A DNA stretch of 64,000 nt from Fodinibius salicampi (lineage in GTDB: Bacteria > Bacteroidota > Rhodothermia > Balneolales > Balneolaceae). Below the pieces are notes generated by a model. That model did not search any database. It worked only from the letters and a program-made list of their open reading frames with translations, and was not told where the DNA came from. The position numbers were made by a program, and so were the translations under genes. Positions 26,013 to 36,046 of the stretch are shown one piece after another (positions within the stretch are counted from its first letter, which is position 1; each line of letters opens with the position of its first letter). Location of the stretch: NCBI RefSeq assembly GCF_039545095.1, contig NZ_BAABRS010000001.1, positions 1,612,001 to 1,676,000 on the forward strand, written 5' to 3'.

Positions 26013-27251
26013 TTATAGCAGCATAGCCAGCGGACTTTCAAGCATCTGCTTAAGCGTGCTTAAAAATTGTGCGGCCATCGCGCCATCTACAATACGATGA
26101 TCGCTGGATAAAGTCACCTTCATTCGCTTGCCCGGTACAACTTCGCCATCTTCAACGACCGGAACCTCTTTAATAGCACCCACTGCTAAGATACAGGCAT
26201 TCGGTGGATTGATAATAGCTGTAAACTCTTCAATACCAAACATCCCAAGGTTACTCACCGTGAAGGTACTTCCCTCCATTTGTTCCGGCTGTAACTTACG
26301 CTCTCGCGCTTTCTCAGCAAGATCTCTGGTTTCCTGGCCGATCTGCTGCAATCCTTTCTGATCAGTGTTATTGATAACCGGGGTAACCAGTCCTTCTTCA
26401 ATGGCGACTGCCACAGCCACATTAACATCCCCATGCTCTACTATTTTATCTCCATGCCAGGAACTGTTTATCTCGGGATGTTTGCGCAACGCTGCAGCGC
26501 AGGCTTTAACAACAATGTCATTAAAGCTAATCTTCGTGTCACTTTTCTCATTAATTTGTTTGCGGGCGTCCCATACCGGTTGCATATCAATGGATATGGT
26601 TTCGTAGAAATGCGGATTATTGAACTTGCTTTCAGAAAGACGCCGCGCAATTGTTTTACGCATTTGTGAAACACGGTGCTCTTTGTCTTCCCGTGAAACT
26701 GTAGCAGCTGCAGGAACAGCTGAAGGTTCATAACTTTCAATATCGCGTTTGATGATGCGTCCCTGGGGCCCACTGCCCTCTACATTCGAAAGGGTTATCC
26801 CTTTTTCCTCAGCCATCTTACGTGCCAAGGGTGATGCTTTTAAACGACCATCATCCGAAGTAACAGTACTTTTCTCTTCTGCTTTCTCTGCTGAGGTATC
26901 AGTACTCTCTTTTTTGTCTGTTTTTTCTGAAGTATCTTCTTCGCCATCAGTTTCAGATGTCTCCTTTTCACCACCCGAAGCGGCTTCTTCCAATATATCA
27001 CTGATATCTTCTCCTTCTTCACCGATAACAGCCATAAGCTGTCCCAGTGGTACGGCATCTCCTTCGTCGACTAATATTTTTAGGATCGTACCGTCATCAA
27101 ATACTTCCACTTCCATTGTAGCCTTATCGGTCTCAACCTCAGCTATAATGTCACCGGATTCTACCTCATCACCTTCCTCAACATTCCACTTAGCAATAAC
27201 GCCTTCTTCCATCGTATCACTAAGCTTGGGCATTTCAACTTTTACAGCCAT
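26013..27251 (-). CDS. pdhC: Pyruvate dehydrogenase E2 (dihydrolipoamide acetyltransferase)
   Basis: The 412-residue chain has one lipoyl domain (1-80; lipoyl-lysine Lys43 in VETDKATME), an acidic Ser/Glu/Lys-rich linker (90-135), a peripheral subunit-binding domain (138-170, ASPLARKMAEEKGI) and the catalytic domain with DHRIVDG near the end (His385, Asp389). It transfers acetyl groups from E1 to CoA. The E3 subunit gene is not in the window. It is the last gene of the pdhA-pdhB-pdhC set, 95 bp after pdhB. A branched-chain or 2-oxoglutarate substrate is less likely given the E1 genes. Confidence 0.93.
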   Translation of the reverse strand: MAVKVEMPKLSDTMEEGVIAKWNVEEGDEVESGDIIAEVETDKATMEVEVFDDGTILKILVDEGDAVPLGQLMAVIGEEGEDISDILEEAASGGEKETSETDGEEDTSEKTDKKESTDTSAEKAEEKSTVTSDDGRLKASPLARKMAEEKGITLSNVEGSGPQGRIIKRDIESYEPSAVPAAATVSREDKEHRVSQMRKTIARRLSESKFNNPHFYETISIDMQPVWDARKQINEKSDTKISFNDIVVKACAAALRKHPEINSSWHGDKIVEHGDVNVAVAVAIEEGLVTPVINNTDQKGLQQIGQETRDLAEKARERKLQPEQMEGSTFTVSNLGMFGIEEFTAIINPPNACILAVGAIKEVPVVEDGEVVPGKRMKVTLSSDHRIVDGAMAAQFLSTLKQMLESPLAMLL

Positions 27252-27346
27252 TTGTTTGACTCTTAATTTAGATTAAAAAACGTTATCAATATTTATTTCC
27301 TAATAAACTATGCTTCATCTATCCCTTCTGGGAAGCAGTCTCCTTA

Positions 27347-28330
27347 TTATTTACGATAGGTCACTGTATTAACGGCATCAATGACTTCATTAGCACTGGG
27401 TAGCCACTCATCAAATAAATTTTTAGCAAAGGGTGCACTGGTATCCGGCAGGGTGACTCGCTGTACCGGGGCATCCAGATAATCGAAAGCTTCACGCTGT
27501 ATGAGATAACCCACCTCACCTGCCAATCCACCAAATGGATGGGATTCATCAACAATAACACATCGATTGGTCTTTTTAATCGATTTAACGATCATTTCAA
27601 TGTCAAGTGGCTTGACAGTGCGGGGATCGATAATCTCTACTTCCACATCTTCCTTGGCAAGCTGCTGGGCAGCCTGTTTGGCCACGTGATACATCTTACC
27701 ATGGGCAACGACCGTGACATCACTTCCCTCCCGTTTTACTTTCCCTTTACCAATAGGAATGGTAAAATCTTCCTCCTCTGATACCTCCCCTTTCAGGCCG
27801 TACATTTGTTCCGACTCCATAAAAAGGACGGGATTATCATCGCGAATGGCCGATTTTAGCAGTCCCTTGGCATCCTCCGGTTCAGATGTATAAATCACTT
27901 TCAATCCGGGGAAATGAGCATACATAGCATCATAGGCTACTGAGTGCGTAGCACTTAACTGTCCCGCTGAAGCATTAGGCCCTCTGAATACGATAGGAAC
28001 TTCTACCTGTCCCCCGGTCATATACCGTACTTTCGAGGCATGGTTGATAATCTGATCTGCTGCCAATACAGCAAAGTTAAAGGTCATAAACTCAACTATA
28101 GGACGCAGTCCATTCATTGCCGCTCCTATACCTATTCCGGCAAATCCGAGCTCAGAAATGGGTGTATCGATCATCCGTTTTGGACCGTATTTGTCAAGCA
28201 GCCCTTCGGTCACCTTATAGGCCCCATCATATTCGGCTACTTCCTCACCCATTACAAAAATTCCTTCATCCTGTGCCATCTCTTCATCTATGGCAGCCCG
28301 GATTGCTTCTCTGAATTGTAGTTCAGCCAT
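27347..28330 (-). CDS. pdhB: Pyruvate dehydrogenase E1, beta subunit
   Basis: The 327-residue protein has the transketolase-like E1-beta pattern: FREAIRAAIDEEMAQDE near the start, MGEEVAEYDGAYKVTEGL with the TPP-activating Glu, RMIDTPISELGFAGIGIGAA near 53-72, and the C-terminal VIVDESHPFGGLAGE and RVTLPDTSAPFAKNL. It pairs with PdhA as a heterotetramer that decarboxylates pyruvate. It is complete and lies between pdhA and pdhC on the minus strand with spacers of about 100 bp. Confidence 0.94.
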   Translation of the reverse strand: MAELQFREAIRAAIDEEMAQDEGIFVMGEEVAEYDGAYKVTEGLLDKYGPKRMIDTPISELGFAGIGIGAAMNGLRPIVEFMTFNFAVLAADQIINHASKVRYMTGGQVEVPIVFRGPNASAGQLSATHSVAYDAMYAHFPGLKVIYTSEPEDAKGLLKSAIRDDNPVLFMESEQMYGLKGEVSEEEDFTIPIGKGKVKREGSDVTVVAHGKMYHVAKQAAQQLAKEDVEVEIIDPRTVKPLDIEMIVKSIKKTNRCVIVDESHPFGGLAGEVGYLIQREAFDYLDAPVQRVTLPDTSAPFAKNLFDEWLPSANEVIDAVNTVTYRK

Positions 28331-28438
28331 TTTTAATGAATTATTTCGAAATTAAATTATTTTTCAATTATAAAAGAAGTTAGAAACATAATGCTGAATA
28401 CATAGTATCCGGCTTCAACCCTATCCTTAGTCCAGTGT

Positions 28439-29548
28439 TTAGGTATGGAAGGGATAATCATCCTCTACAAAGACGTCTTTATATAAATCGTCTTTTTCGG
28501 GGAAATCACTTTCTTCTGCAAAATCGATTGCTTCCATCACCGTATCCTCTACGGTATCCTGTATCTCATCAATTTCGTCCTGTTCAAGGATGTCATTATC
28601 CAATAGGTAATTCTTAATACGCTCTATGGGATCAAGCTTTTCATATTCCTTAAGCTCTTCCTTAGTTCGATATTTCATTGGATCTGACATTGAATGCCCC
28701 CTGTAACGGTAAGTACGAATTTCGATAAACCAAGGCATTGAATTTTCCCGTACATCCTCAGCAATCTCTTTCATCTTTTCATAAACGGTAAAAACGTCCA
28801 TCCCGTTAATGACAGCATTCTTCATACCATACCCATGGGCCCGCTCATAAATTTCTCCAACAGAATGTCTGTGGACGGCCGTCCCCATCGCATAACCATT
28901 GTTTTCGACGGCATAAATACAAGGTAAACCCCAATTTTGGCTCATATTCAAGACTTCGTGAAGCACTCCCTGATCAACAGCACCATCGCCCAGGAAACAA
29001 GCCGTTACCCGGTCGTTCTGTTTGTATTTATTAGCAAAAGCGATACCACTTCCCAGTGGAATATGTCCACCAACAATACCATGGCCTCCCCAAAAATGCT
29101 CTTCTACATTGGCAAAGTGCATCGACCCGCCTTTGCCACGAGAGCAACCGGTAACTTTACCATAGAGCTCAGCCATTCCTTCCTTGGGTGAAACGCCCCG
29201 GACTAGTCCCCAGCCGTGATCGCGATAGGCTGTAATAATATCGTCATCATCATTTAAAGCATAAACCGTTCCGGTTGAGATCGCTTCCTGCCCCATATAA
29301 AGATGCAGAAAACCTCCAAACTTCCCCTTCTGGTACATCTGCATTGCACGTTCTTCAAAACGTCGCTGCAGATACATCTGATGGAACATATCCACCACAT
29401 CTTCCTCGGAAAGTCCCAGCGATTTATGTTTCTTTTTGGTCGGTGAAGGAAGTTCTGTACTACGAACAATCTGTCCATTGGTACGAATTCCCGTCCCCGA
29501 AGGCGTAAACTGTATTTGTTCTTGTGTTTCTTTCTTATTTTTAGCCAT
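28439..29548 (-). CDS. pdhA: Pyruvate dehydrogenase E1, alpha subunit
   Basis: The 369-residue protein has the TPP motif GDG (187-189) to NN (216-217) in FLGDGAVDQGVLHEVLN...ENNGYAMG, plus YRDHGWGLVRG near 108 and the regulatory-loop sequence TYRYRGHSMSDPMKYR. The first 45 residues are a Lys/Thr-rich extension often seen in Bacteroidota E1-alpha. It is the first gene of the pdh operon; the spacer before it (29549-29799) should carry the promoter. Confidence 0.94.
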   Translation of the reverse strand: MAKNKKETQEQIQFTPSGTGIRTNGQIVRSTELPSPTKKKHKSLGLSEEDVVDMFHQMYLQRRFEERAMQMYQKGKFGGFLHLYMGQEAISTGTVYALNDDDDIITAYRDHGWGLVRGVSPKEGMAELYGKVTGCSRGKGGSMHFANVEEHFWGGHGIVGGHIPLGSGIAFANKYKQNDRVTACFLGDGAVDQGVLHEVLNMSQNWGLPCIYAVENNGYAMGTAVHRHSVGEIYERAHGYGMKNAVINGMDVFTVYEKMKEIAEDVRENSMPWFIEIRTYRYRGHSMSDPMKYRTKEELKEYEKLDPIERIKNYLLDNDILEQDEIDEIQDTVEDTVMEAIDFAEESDFPEKDDLYKDVFVEDDYPFHT

Positions 29549-29799
29549 AATATATTTCTATGACAACATCCGTCAATATTGAAATTTCTCGAATTTTACA
29601 GTCTGAAAATATACCTAATTTTTTGGAAAATTACAGACCTCAAGCGTTAAAAAACGTTTTACCATCATTTTGCATCTGTATATGTAACAAAATTTTTGCT
29701 GCCTGACCGTGACATAATCCTGTTTATGGAGGCTGAACAGCATTGAACAACCCTGTTTATGTCTTTAAATTTTATTTTAAAAAAGTATTTCCCTTAATA

Positions 29800-32472
29800 T
29801 TAGGAGTCGACTTTTTCTTTAATAATAGCTGGCAATTGATCAAACACTTCATTGAGCTTCTCCGGTTGGCGCCCCCCGGCGGTAGCCAGATTTGGCTGTC
29901 CACCTCCACCACCACCAAGCATTTTTCCAAGCGTACCAACTAAAGAACCTGCCTGAAGATCTTTTTCGGATATCAAGTCATCGCTTATAGCAGCCATCAC
30001 ATAAACCTTGCCTTCGTCCTCATCGCGGCTTCCAAGAACCGTAATCGTTCCTTTCGGATTTTTGTCGAGGGACTCATACCCCAGTTGCTTTAGCAGATCC
30101 ATATCCGCATTGGATATTTCCCCTTTAACTAATTTAATACCTTCCCCCAACTCCTGAGCATCATTAATAAAGGTATTCAAGCGAGATAAGCTTTGTTGGT
30201 GCTGCAGCCTTTCCACCTCTTTTTCAAGCGATTTCCGCTCTTCAACAAGTGTGTGGATATCTTCTACAAGATCCTCGCTCTGACCGATCTCGGTTCGTAT
30301 ACTATCCAAGATTTGCTGTTCAGTACGCAGATATTCATCAGCACTTTTACCCACCCGGGCTTCAATTCGTCGCACTCCTGCAGCAGCTGACGACTCACCC
30401 ATAAAGCGGAAGTAGCCGATCTCTCCGGTGGCCTCCACATGCATTCCCCCGCAGAGCTCCATCGAATAATCCGGATCGAAGCTTATAACCCGAACGCGAT
30501 CTCCGTATTTTTCTCCGAACAGCATCGTAGCTCCCCGTTCCTTTGCCTCATCGATAGGAACCTCACGTTCTTCGGTCTTAGGAATATTCTGCTGGATCTT
30601 ATCATTGACCATTTCTTCTATTTCTTTCAACTCCCCGGAAGTAAGCTGTTCAAAATGGGAGAAATCAAATCTCAGATGTTTGTCATCCACCAGTGATCCT
30701 TTTTGAGCTACATGATCACCTAATATTTTTTTCAGAGCGGCATGTACCAAATGAGTTGCGGTGTGGTGTTTACGGATCTCGCGCCGGCGGCTTTCATCAA
30801 CTATTGCTTGCCACTGGCCAGCTGGATTTTCCGGCAGCTTATCCACAAAGTGAATATAACCGTCGGGCGATTTCTGCACATCCTTAACTCGCAGGTGCTC
30901 CTCTCCGTTACTGATAACCCCCGTATCAGCTACCTGCCCCCCACTTTCAGCATAAAAAGGAGTTCGATCCAAAATAATAGCCTGTTGATCTTCATCCTGA
31001 CGCAGTGCCTTTATCCGCGCCTCCGAAGTCAACTCGTCATAGCCTGTAAATATAAATTCATCCGTATCCGTAACGGTTATCCAGTCTTTTTGCGAGGATT
31101 GGTCCACATTAAACTTGCCGGAAGCCCGGGCTCGCTTCTTCTGTTCCTGCATGCGTTCTTCAAATCCTTCTTCATCGACCTCAACACCACGCTCACGGGC
31201 CATCAGCTTAGTCAAGTCAATAGGGAAACCATAGGTGTCATGCAGTTTGAATGCCTCCTCTCCGGTAACAAAATCCTTTTCCTCAGTAATATCTTCGAAG
31301 AGCTCGATCCCCTGCCCCAATGTATTCAAGAAGCTTTGCTCTTCGGATCTAACCACATTCTTAACATAGGCCTTCTGCTGATCCAGTACCGGAAATACAT
31401 CAGCAAACTGTTTGGAAAGAACCGGCACAAGTTTATGAAAGAATGGTTCCTTCAAGTTTAAGCGATCCCAGCCATAACGAATAGCCCGACGCAATATACG
31501 TCGAACTACAAAGCCGCGACCTTCATTGCCGGGTGAAACCCCATCCGCGATGGAGAAGCTCACCGCCCGGATATGATCAGCGATCACCCGCATAGCAATA
31601 TCGGCCTGCCCATCATCGCCATACTGTACATTAGCAAGCTCTCCTATTTTTGTGAGCAAGGGTTCAAAAAGATCCGTATCATAATTGGAGCGCTTGCCCT
31701 GCAATACGGCACAAATGCGTTCAAATCCCATGCCCGTATCCACGTGCTGCGCGGGCAGTTTTTCCAGTGTACCATCGGGCTGACGGTTGAACTGGATGAA
31801 AACCAAGTTCCAAATTTCCATCACCTTGGGATCATCCATGTTCACCAGTTCTGCGCCAGGCTTCTTAGCTCGCTCTTTTTCAGGACGCAGATCGATATGT
31901 ACCTCGGAGCATGGACCGCAGGGACCTGTTTCTCCCATCTCCCAGAAGTTATCCGTTTTATCGAATTTTAGGATATGATCCGGATTAATATCCGTTTCCT
32001 CCTTCCAGAGTTCAATAGACTCCTCATCCACCGGAAGTCCGTCTTCTTCATCGCCTTCAAAAACGGTTGCATAGAGGCGGTCCGCTTCGAGTCCCCAAAC
32101 ATCCACTAACAGCTCCCAGGCCCACCGAATGGCTTCGCGCTTAAAATAGTCCCCGAACGACCAGTTTCCCAGCATCTCAAAAAGAGTATGATGATAGGTA
32201 TCGTGCCCCACCTCTTCGAGATCATTATGTTTTCCGCTAACCCGTATGCAGCGCTGACTGTCGACAACCCGCTTCCAGGTTTCCCCTTCTTTTTTATAGC
32301 CTGACTGTTCTCCCAAAAAAATGGGTTTGAACTGATTCATTCCCGCATTCGTAAATAACAGCGTAGGGTCGTCCTTCGGCGCTACCGGTGCGCTTGGTAC
32401 AGGCAGGTGCTCCTTTTCCTTAAAGAAATCTAAGAAATCCTGACGTATCTGAGCAGAGCTCTTGTGAGACAT
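29800..32472 (-). CDS. alaS: Alanyl-tRNA synthetase
   Basis: The 890-residue protein is full length. Visible parts are the class II catalytic domain (FTNAGMNQFKPIFLG at about 38-52, RCIRVSGKHNDLEEVG near 74-89), the tRNA-recognition region, the editing domain with the HHTATHLVHAAL zinc-binding segment and CGGMHVEATGEIG, and the C-terminal oligomerisation domain ending in LGGGGGGQPNLATAGG. It charges tRNA-Ala and clears mis-charged Ser/Gly. It appears monocistronic and is divergent from the DUF502 gene. Confidence 0.97.
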   Translation of the reverse strand: MSHKSSAQIRQDFLDFFKEKEHLPVPSAPVAPKDDPTLLFTNAGMNQFKPIFLGEQSGYKKEGETWKRVVDSQRCIRVSGKHNDLEEVGHDTYHHTLFEMLGNWSFGDYFKREAIRWAWELLVDVWGLEADRLYATVFEGDEEDGLPVDEESIELWKEETDINPDHILKFDKTDNFWEMGETGPCGPCSEVHIDLRPEKERAKKPGAELVNMDDPKVMEIWNLVFIQFNRQPDGTLEKLPAQHVDTGMGFERICAVLQGKRSNYDTDLFEPLLTKIGELANVQYGDDGQADIAMRVIADHIRAVSFSIADGVSPGNEGRGFVVRRILRRAIRYGWDRLNLKEPFFHKLVPVLSKQFADVFPVLDQQKAYVKNVVRSEEQSFLNTLGQGIELFEDITEEKDFVTGEEAFKLHDTYGFPIDLTKLMARERGVEVDEEGFEERMQEQKKRARASGKFNVDQSSQKDWITVTDTDEFIFTGYDELTSEARIKALRQDEDQQAIILDRTPFYAESGGQVADTGVISNGEEHLRVKDVQKSPDGYIHFVDKLPENPAGQWQAIVDESRRREIRKHHTATHLVHAALKKILGDHVAQKGSLVDDKHLRFDFSHFEQLTSGELKEIEEMVNDKIQQNIPKTEEREVPIDEAKERGATMLFGEKYGDRVRVISFDPDYSMELCGGMHVEATGEIGYFRFMGESSAAAGVRRIEARVGKSADEYLRTEQQILDSIRTEIGQSEDLVEDIHTLVEERKSLEKEVERLQHQQSLSRLNTFINDAQELGEGIKLVKGEISNADMDLLKQLGYESLDKNPKGTITVLGSRDEDEGKVYVMAAISDDLISEKDLQAGSLVGTLGKMLGGGGGGQPNLATAGGRQPEKLNEVFDQLPAIIKEKVDS

Positions 32473-32619
32473 GAAACTAACTTTTACTTGTTCATAAAAT
32501 TACAGCTCGTTGAAAATAGTAAAAAATAGTGTTGAACTCATCCCCTATCGCTTACAAATTTACATCAAACTTTGTATTTAAGGGATACGCAGCCAAATTA
32601 TCAATTTAAACTTATTCCA

Positions 32620-33198
32620 ATGCGTCCAATACTAAACAATTTTTTTCGGGGACTCCTGCTTGTTTTTCCACTGGGAGCCACAGTATATATTATTTATTCA
32701 GCCATCATATGGTCTAACCGGGTCCTAAATAATCTGCTTTTTGAATGGTTGAATATAGATATCCCCGGCCTGGGCATCATCACTGTTTTTCTCGGTATTT
32801 CAGTTATTGGCTATATATTTTCACTTACGTTCACCCGGCCCCTGGTAACCTACTTTGAGCGACTGCTAAGACGCGTCCCCATTATCAAAATTATTTACAC
32901 CGCCCTTAAGGATCTTACGGAAGCCTTTGTAGGTGATAAAAAACGATTTAACAAGCCGGTAATGGTTGACTTTGGAGATACCACAATCCAGCGCATGGGC
33001 TTTGTGACTCAAAAAGATCTTTCGGAGTTAGGAATTACTGACCGGGTTGCGGTTTACTGTCCCCACTCCTACAACTTCTCAGGGAACCTATATTTTGTAC
33101 CCTCCGATAATGTTCATCCCCTGGATATTGACTCCACAAGCATTATGAAGTATATCGTTTCCGGGGGTATTACGAATATTGAAGCCAGCAAATCCTAA
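32620..33198 (+). CDS. DUF502 membrane protein
   Basis: The start ATG at 32620 (MRPILNNFFRGLLLVFP) is preferred over an in-frame TTG 48 bp upstream, since DUF502 proteins begin with this FxxGLLxxxP segment. There are two membrane helices (about 9-29 and 50-75), then RVPIIKIIYTALKDLTEAF near 97-115, KPVMVDFGD and FVPSDNVHPLDIDS near the end. The family is widespread and its function is unknown. It starts 147 bp from alaS on the opposite strand. Confidence 0.85.
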   Translation: MRPILNNFFRGLLLVFPLGATVYIIYSAIIWSNRVLNNLLFEWLNIDIPGLGIITVFLGISVIGYIFSLTFTRPLVTYFERLLRRVPIIKIIYTALKDLTEAFVGDKKRFNKPVMVDFGDTTIQRMGFVTQKDLSELGITDRVAVYCPHSYNFSGNLYFVPSDNVHPLDIDSTSIMKYIVSGGITNIEASKS

Positions 33199-33214
33199 TA
33201 GTAATTGCTGGTTA

Positions 33215-33290
33215 AGAAGTTGAACGTTAACAGTTTCATCAACCCTCACTTAAACTTTAACCTGTAACATGTGACCTTTAACCAAATTCT
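33215..33290. repeat. GTTGAACGTTAA intergenic repeat
   Basis: The spacer holds GTTGAACGTTAA (33219-33230), CTTTAACCTGTAAC and GACCTTTAACC. It shares the 12-mer and the general layout with the repeat at 8000-8060. Confidence 0.45.
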
Positions 33291-33304
33291 TAATGGCTAA
33301 AATT

Positions 33305-34231
33305 CTAATAGACTTCTACAAACGTCCGGTTAGCTGGTTTAACATATCTTTTAAGATCTTTTTCGTTCCAATCCTCAGGCTCTTTTTCCGCGGCGGGTTC
33401 CCGGATATCCAGATACTCACGCATATTCTTCTTGGCCAATGCCCGGTATATACCCGCTTCCATGCCTTTGAGCCCACATATATATAGAAGCGAATTGTCT
33501 TTCTTTAGGATAGGATCCAGTAATTCTGCATCGTCCCAAAGGCAAGTTTGGACATATTTTTTGCTACCGTCTGAGCGTCGGGTTTCGCGCGATATATAGG
33601 GCAAATACTGAAAATTATCGTACTCATCATCCAATGATTCAAAATAATCGGCATAAAGGAGATCCGTACGATATGCGCACCCAAATATCAGAATGATATC
33701 ATTTTCCATACCGGCATCCAGTAAATCCATGATCATACCCCGATATGGAGCGATGCCCGTGCCTGTAGCAAACATCACATAATTAAAATCAGTTGCATTC
33801 TCAGGAAGTAAAAACCGGCGGCCACTGGGTCCGGTCATCTTAACCTTATCTCCTGGTTGCAGATCCGCCAAATAGTTAGAGCAAACACCCAGATAAAGCT
33901 CGTTGTTATCAAATTCTTCGATAGTACGCTTAACGGTTGTAGAAATGAGATGTGACTTCCCTCCTTCTCCCTGTGTTGGCGAGGAAACCGAGTATAGCCG
34001 TAATTTATAAGGCCGCCCCCTCTCATTTTCTCCAGGAGGTAGAATTCCAATCGACTGCCCCACTTGAACATGGTTTACCAAGTCTGTTCCGGAAATATCA
34101 AACGTTACATGACGAACAAAATTGGGACTGTTCTCTTTAGTACATATGTAGTTTTCAACGATAGGGACTTCTACTGGATCTTTGGGCGTATATATATTAA
34201 GCTCTACTTCTGGCAGTTTTATCTGAGACAT
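33305..34231 (-). CDS. Plant-type ferredoxin-NADP(+) reductase
   Basis: The 308-residue flavoprotein has the FAD-binding RLYSVSSP at 78-85, the NADP-binding FATGTGIAPYRGMI near 153-166 and LLYICGLKGMEAG near 248. It ends in VEVY, with the C-terminal tyrosine (Tyr308) that stacks on FAD in plant-type reductases. It exchanges electrons between ferredoxin (or flavodoxin) and NADP(H) in the cytosol. The segment with EPAAEKEPEDWNEKDLKR before the end is an unusual polar insertion. No ferredoxin gene adjoins it. Confidence 0.88.
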   Translation of the reverse strand: MSQIKLPEVELNIYTPKDPVEVPIVENYICTKENSPNFVRHVTFDISGTDLVNHVQVGQSIGILPPGENERGRPYKLRLYSVSSPTQGEGGKSHLISTTVKRTIEEFDNNELYLGVCSNYLADLQPGDKVKMTGPSGRRFLLPENATDFNYVMFATGTGIAPYRGMIMDLLDAGMENDIILIFGCAYRTDLLYADYFESLDDEYDNFQYLPYISRETRRSDGSKKYVQTCLWDDAELLDPILKKDNSLLYICGLKGMEAGIYRALAKKNMREYLDIREPAAEKEPEDWNEKDLKRYVKPANRTFVEVY

Positions 34232-34345
34232 GACTATGCTACTGTGTACAAAAAATAATTTAGATTCGTTTTAAATGCCTTTGAAGTTGTAAAGCTTAAA
34301 CCAAAGAAACAAGTGTAAATTACACCTAGTCCCCCACTAAAAAGG

Positions 34346-34369
34346 AAAGCCCGCCAAGAGGCGGGCTTT
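34346..34369 (-). terminator. Rho-independent terminator after the beta-barrel gene
   Basis: AAAGCCCGCC (34346-34355), loop AAGA, GGCGGGCTTT (34360-34369). A perfect 10-bp GC-rich stem with T-rich flank on the minus strand, 34 bp past the stop of the outer-membrane protein gene. Confidence 0.92.
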
Positions 34370-34402
34370 TATCCTTATTTCAAAATAAAATAACGCTATA
34401 AG

Positions 34403-35002
34403 TTACATATAGAACATTAAACCGACCGTTAATACATTACCGCTAAAATCGGCATCTTCCACATCCCCAAAAGAATCGCTACCGGGATCCAAAAAGATAT
34501 AGCGGTAATCAACATTCAGGGCTGTATTTCGGTTGAAAGGCAGTTCCAAACCAAACCCCAGGTGATAACCGAAATCGACGCTGTGGTCATCCTCAAGGCC
34601 CGGGATGCTCTCTGCTTCCTCATTGTAATCGATCATATCGTAGTATGCCCCCAGACCAGCTACACCGTATGGCTGGAAAGATTCACTGACCGGTAGAAAG
34701 AGTAACGCAGAGGCCGTTACCGGTATTTGGCGGACATCGGCAGAGAATTCTCCTAAATCATACTCCTGGGCGGTACGATAATCGATTGCTCCTTCAAGAC
34801 CAACTACTCGTCCTAATCGAGCACGAATCTGAGCACCGCCATAAAAGCTCCCTTCTTCGGCGTCATCGGCCTTATAATATCCCAGTCGAGGACCTATACC
34901 CAAGGTATTTTCAATGGCAGAGCCACTGGAACTGGTTTGAGCCTGGGTCGCAAATGGGGTAAACAGAAAAGCAAATAATGGTAATAGTATTAGTTTTTTC
35001 AT
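34403..35002 (-). CDS. Outer-membrane beta-barrel protein
   Basis: The ATG at 35002 (MKKLILLPLFAFLFTPFATQAQ) gives a normal signal peptide; the ORF can be extended nine codons upstream without a reason. The mature 178-residue part has alternating polar/apolar strands, GPRLGYYKADDAEE, GAQIRARLGRVVGLEGAIDY, YGVAGLGAYYD, and ends ...GNVLTVGLMFYM with a C-terminal aromatic-x-Met, typical of small OmpA-like/OmpX-like eight-stranded barrels. The ligand or role is unknown. It ends in a strong terminator. Confidence 0.8.
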   Translation of the reverse strand: MKKLILLPLFAFLFTPFATQAQTSSSGSAIENTLGIGPRLGYYKADDAEEGSFYGGAQIRARLGRVVGLEGAIDYRTAQEYDLGEFSADVRQIPVTASALLFLPVSESFQPYGVAGLGAYYDMIDYNEEAESIPGLEDDHSVDFGYHLGFGLELPFNRNTALNVDYRYIFLDPGSDSFGDVEDADFSGNVLTVGLMFYM

Positions 35003-35135
35003 AGCAAATAATTTGTGATTCGAATTCAATCATATTGTATCACAAACAATCTGCTTATGTTCCAAGGTAGGAATAATTACGTAATATAAGCTCTCAGCCC
35101 ATTTTTTTTCACTTTCTGTGTCTAAACTAAAGCAA

Positions 35136-35167
35136 ACAGGCACATGCTAAGGCTAGCATGTGCCTGT
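35136..35167 (-). terminator. 13-bp perfect hairpin downstream of response regulator
   Basis: ACAGGCACATGCT (35136-35148) pairs with AGCATGTGCCTGT (35155-35167) around a 6-nt loop. It lies 60 bp beyond the stop of the minus-strand response regulator gene and is followed there by TTGCTTTAGTTT. Terminator function is likely but the T-run is interrupted. Confidence 0.65.
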
Positions 35168-35226
35168 CTGTGCAATCCTTCTTTCTTATTAATATTTATT
35201 AAGCCGCTAGCTCATAAATCTTCATT

Positions 35227-35586
35227 TCAGGAGGCCAGACTAAAAGACCGGCTCAATTCAGAAAGGGTTACTGGTTTTGCCAAAAAGTCTATGTATTCTG
35301 ATCTGTTTAACTTGCCCTGGTGTAATACATCTGTATTACCAGAAATATAAATTACGGGTATATTTTTGTTCTCCCGGATCTTTGACATAGCTTCTATGCC
35401 ATTTAGTTCTCCTTCCAGGCGAATATCCATTAAAATAATATCGGGCTCCTCCTCTAAAGCACATGTAACGGCTTCTTCACCTGAAGACACCTTATGGATA
35501 ACCTCGTGCCCCATATTTTCTACCATACGCTCTATGAGAAGCGAGATAATCCTCTCATCTTCAACAATTAACACTTTTTTCTTCAT
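35227..35586 (-). CDS. Single-domain response regulator
   Basis: Start at ATG 35586 (MKKKVLIVEDE) gives a 119-residue receiver domain and nothing else; an upstream extension of 15 codons (KPFTDVHNKPH...) is possible. The acidic pair is Asp10/Glu11, the phospho-acceptor is Asp54 (ILMDIRLEG), the switch residue is Ser82 (YISGN) and the conserved lysine is Lys104 (AKPV). It must act by protein contact, since there is no DNA-binding domain. No histidine kinase is next to it, so the partner is unknown. Confidence 0.88.
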   Translation of the reverse strand: MKKKVLIVEDERIISLLIERMVENMGHEVIHKVSSGEEAVTCALEEEPDIILMDIRLEGELNGIEAMSKIRENKNIPVIYISGNTDVLHQGKLNRSEYIDFLAKPVTLSELSRSFSLAS

Positions 35587-35631
35587 TATCTTCATATGAG
35601 GTTTATTATGCACGTCTGTAAATGGTTTCAT

Positions 35632-36046
35632 GATATTTTATTATAGCCTTCATATAACAAGAGTGTTTTGCGAGCGATTTGTTACAAAAAAATTCCACTT
35701 TTTTTAACATCATGCCTCCTATTCGGTTCCATTAAAAAATTTTAATATTTCATTTCCATTTCTTTACCCACTATACCCTTATCATAAGTTTAGTAAAAAC
35801 AACATCTTATCAGGTATAGTTACATAATATACCATACTTGTAATAACCATTTAAATCCTATGCCCCCCCATATAACTTTCCAAAAATTAGTAGTTTTTAA
35901 TCATGGTTAACTTTTCATAAAACAAGTAGCCATTTTATATCTCACATACCTTTAACTGTCCCTGTTCCTAAATTCCACTTTAAGGTTTGTCAAAATCCAA
36001 ATTTTAGCTATACTGCAAAAAACAAACATTTATAAAGAGACTTGCG
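35632..36046. other. 415-bp intergenic region, no gene seen
   Basis: The spacer between the divergent response regulator and NfeD genes is very AT-rich with many short T-runs. No coding frame with sense, no RNA gene and no strong hairpin was recognised. It must hold promoters for both directions. Confidence 0.4.

Noticed and set aside
26749-27276. A 175-codon Ser-rich plus-strand frame over pdhC
   Set aside because: It mirrors the acidic linker and lipoyl domain of pdhC on the other strand; not a gene.
30742-31461. A 239-codon open frame on the plus strand inside alaS
   Set aside because: It is entirely antisense to the well-conserved alaS gene, has no domain features and reflects codon bias of the real gene.
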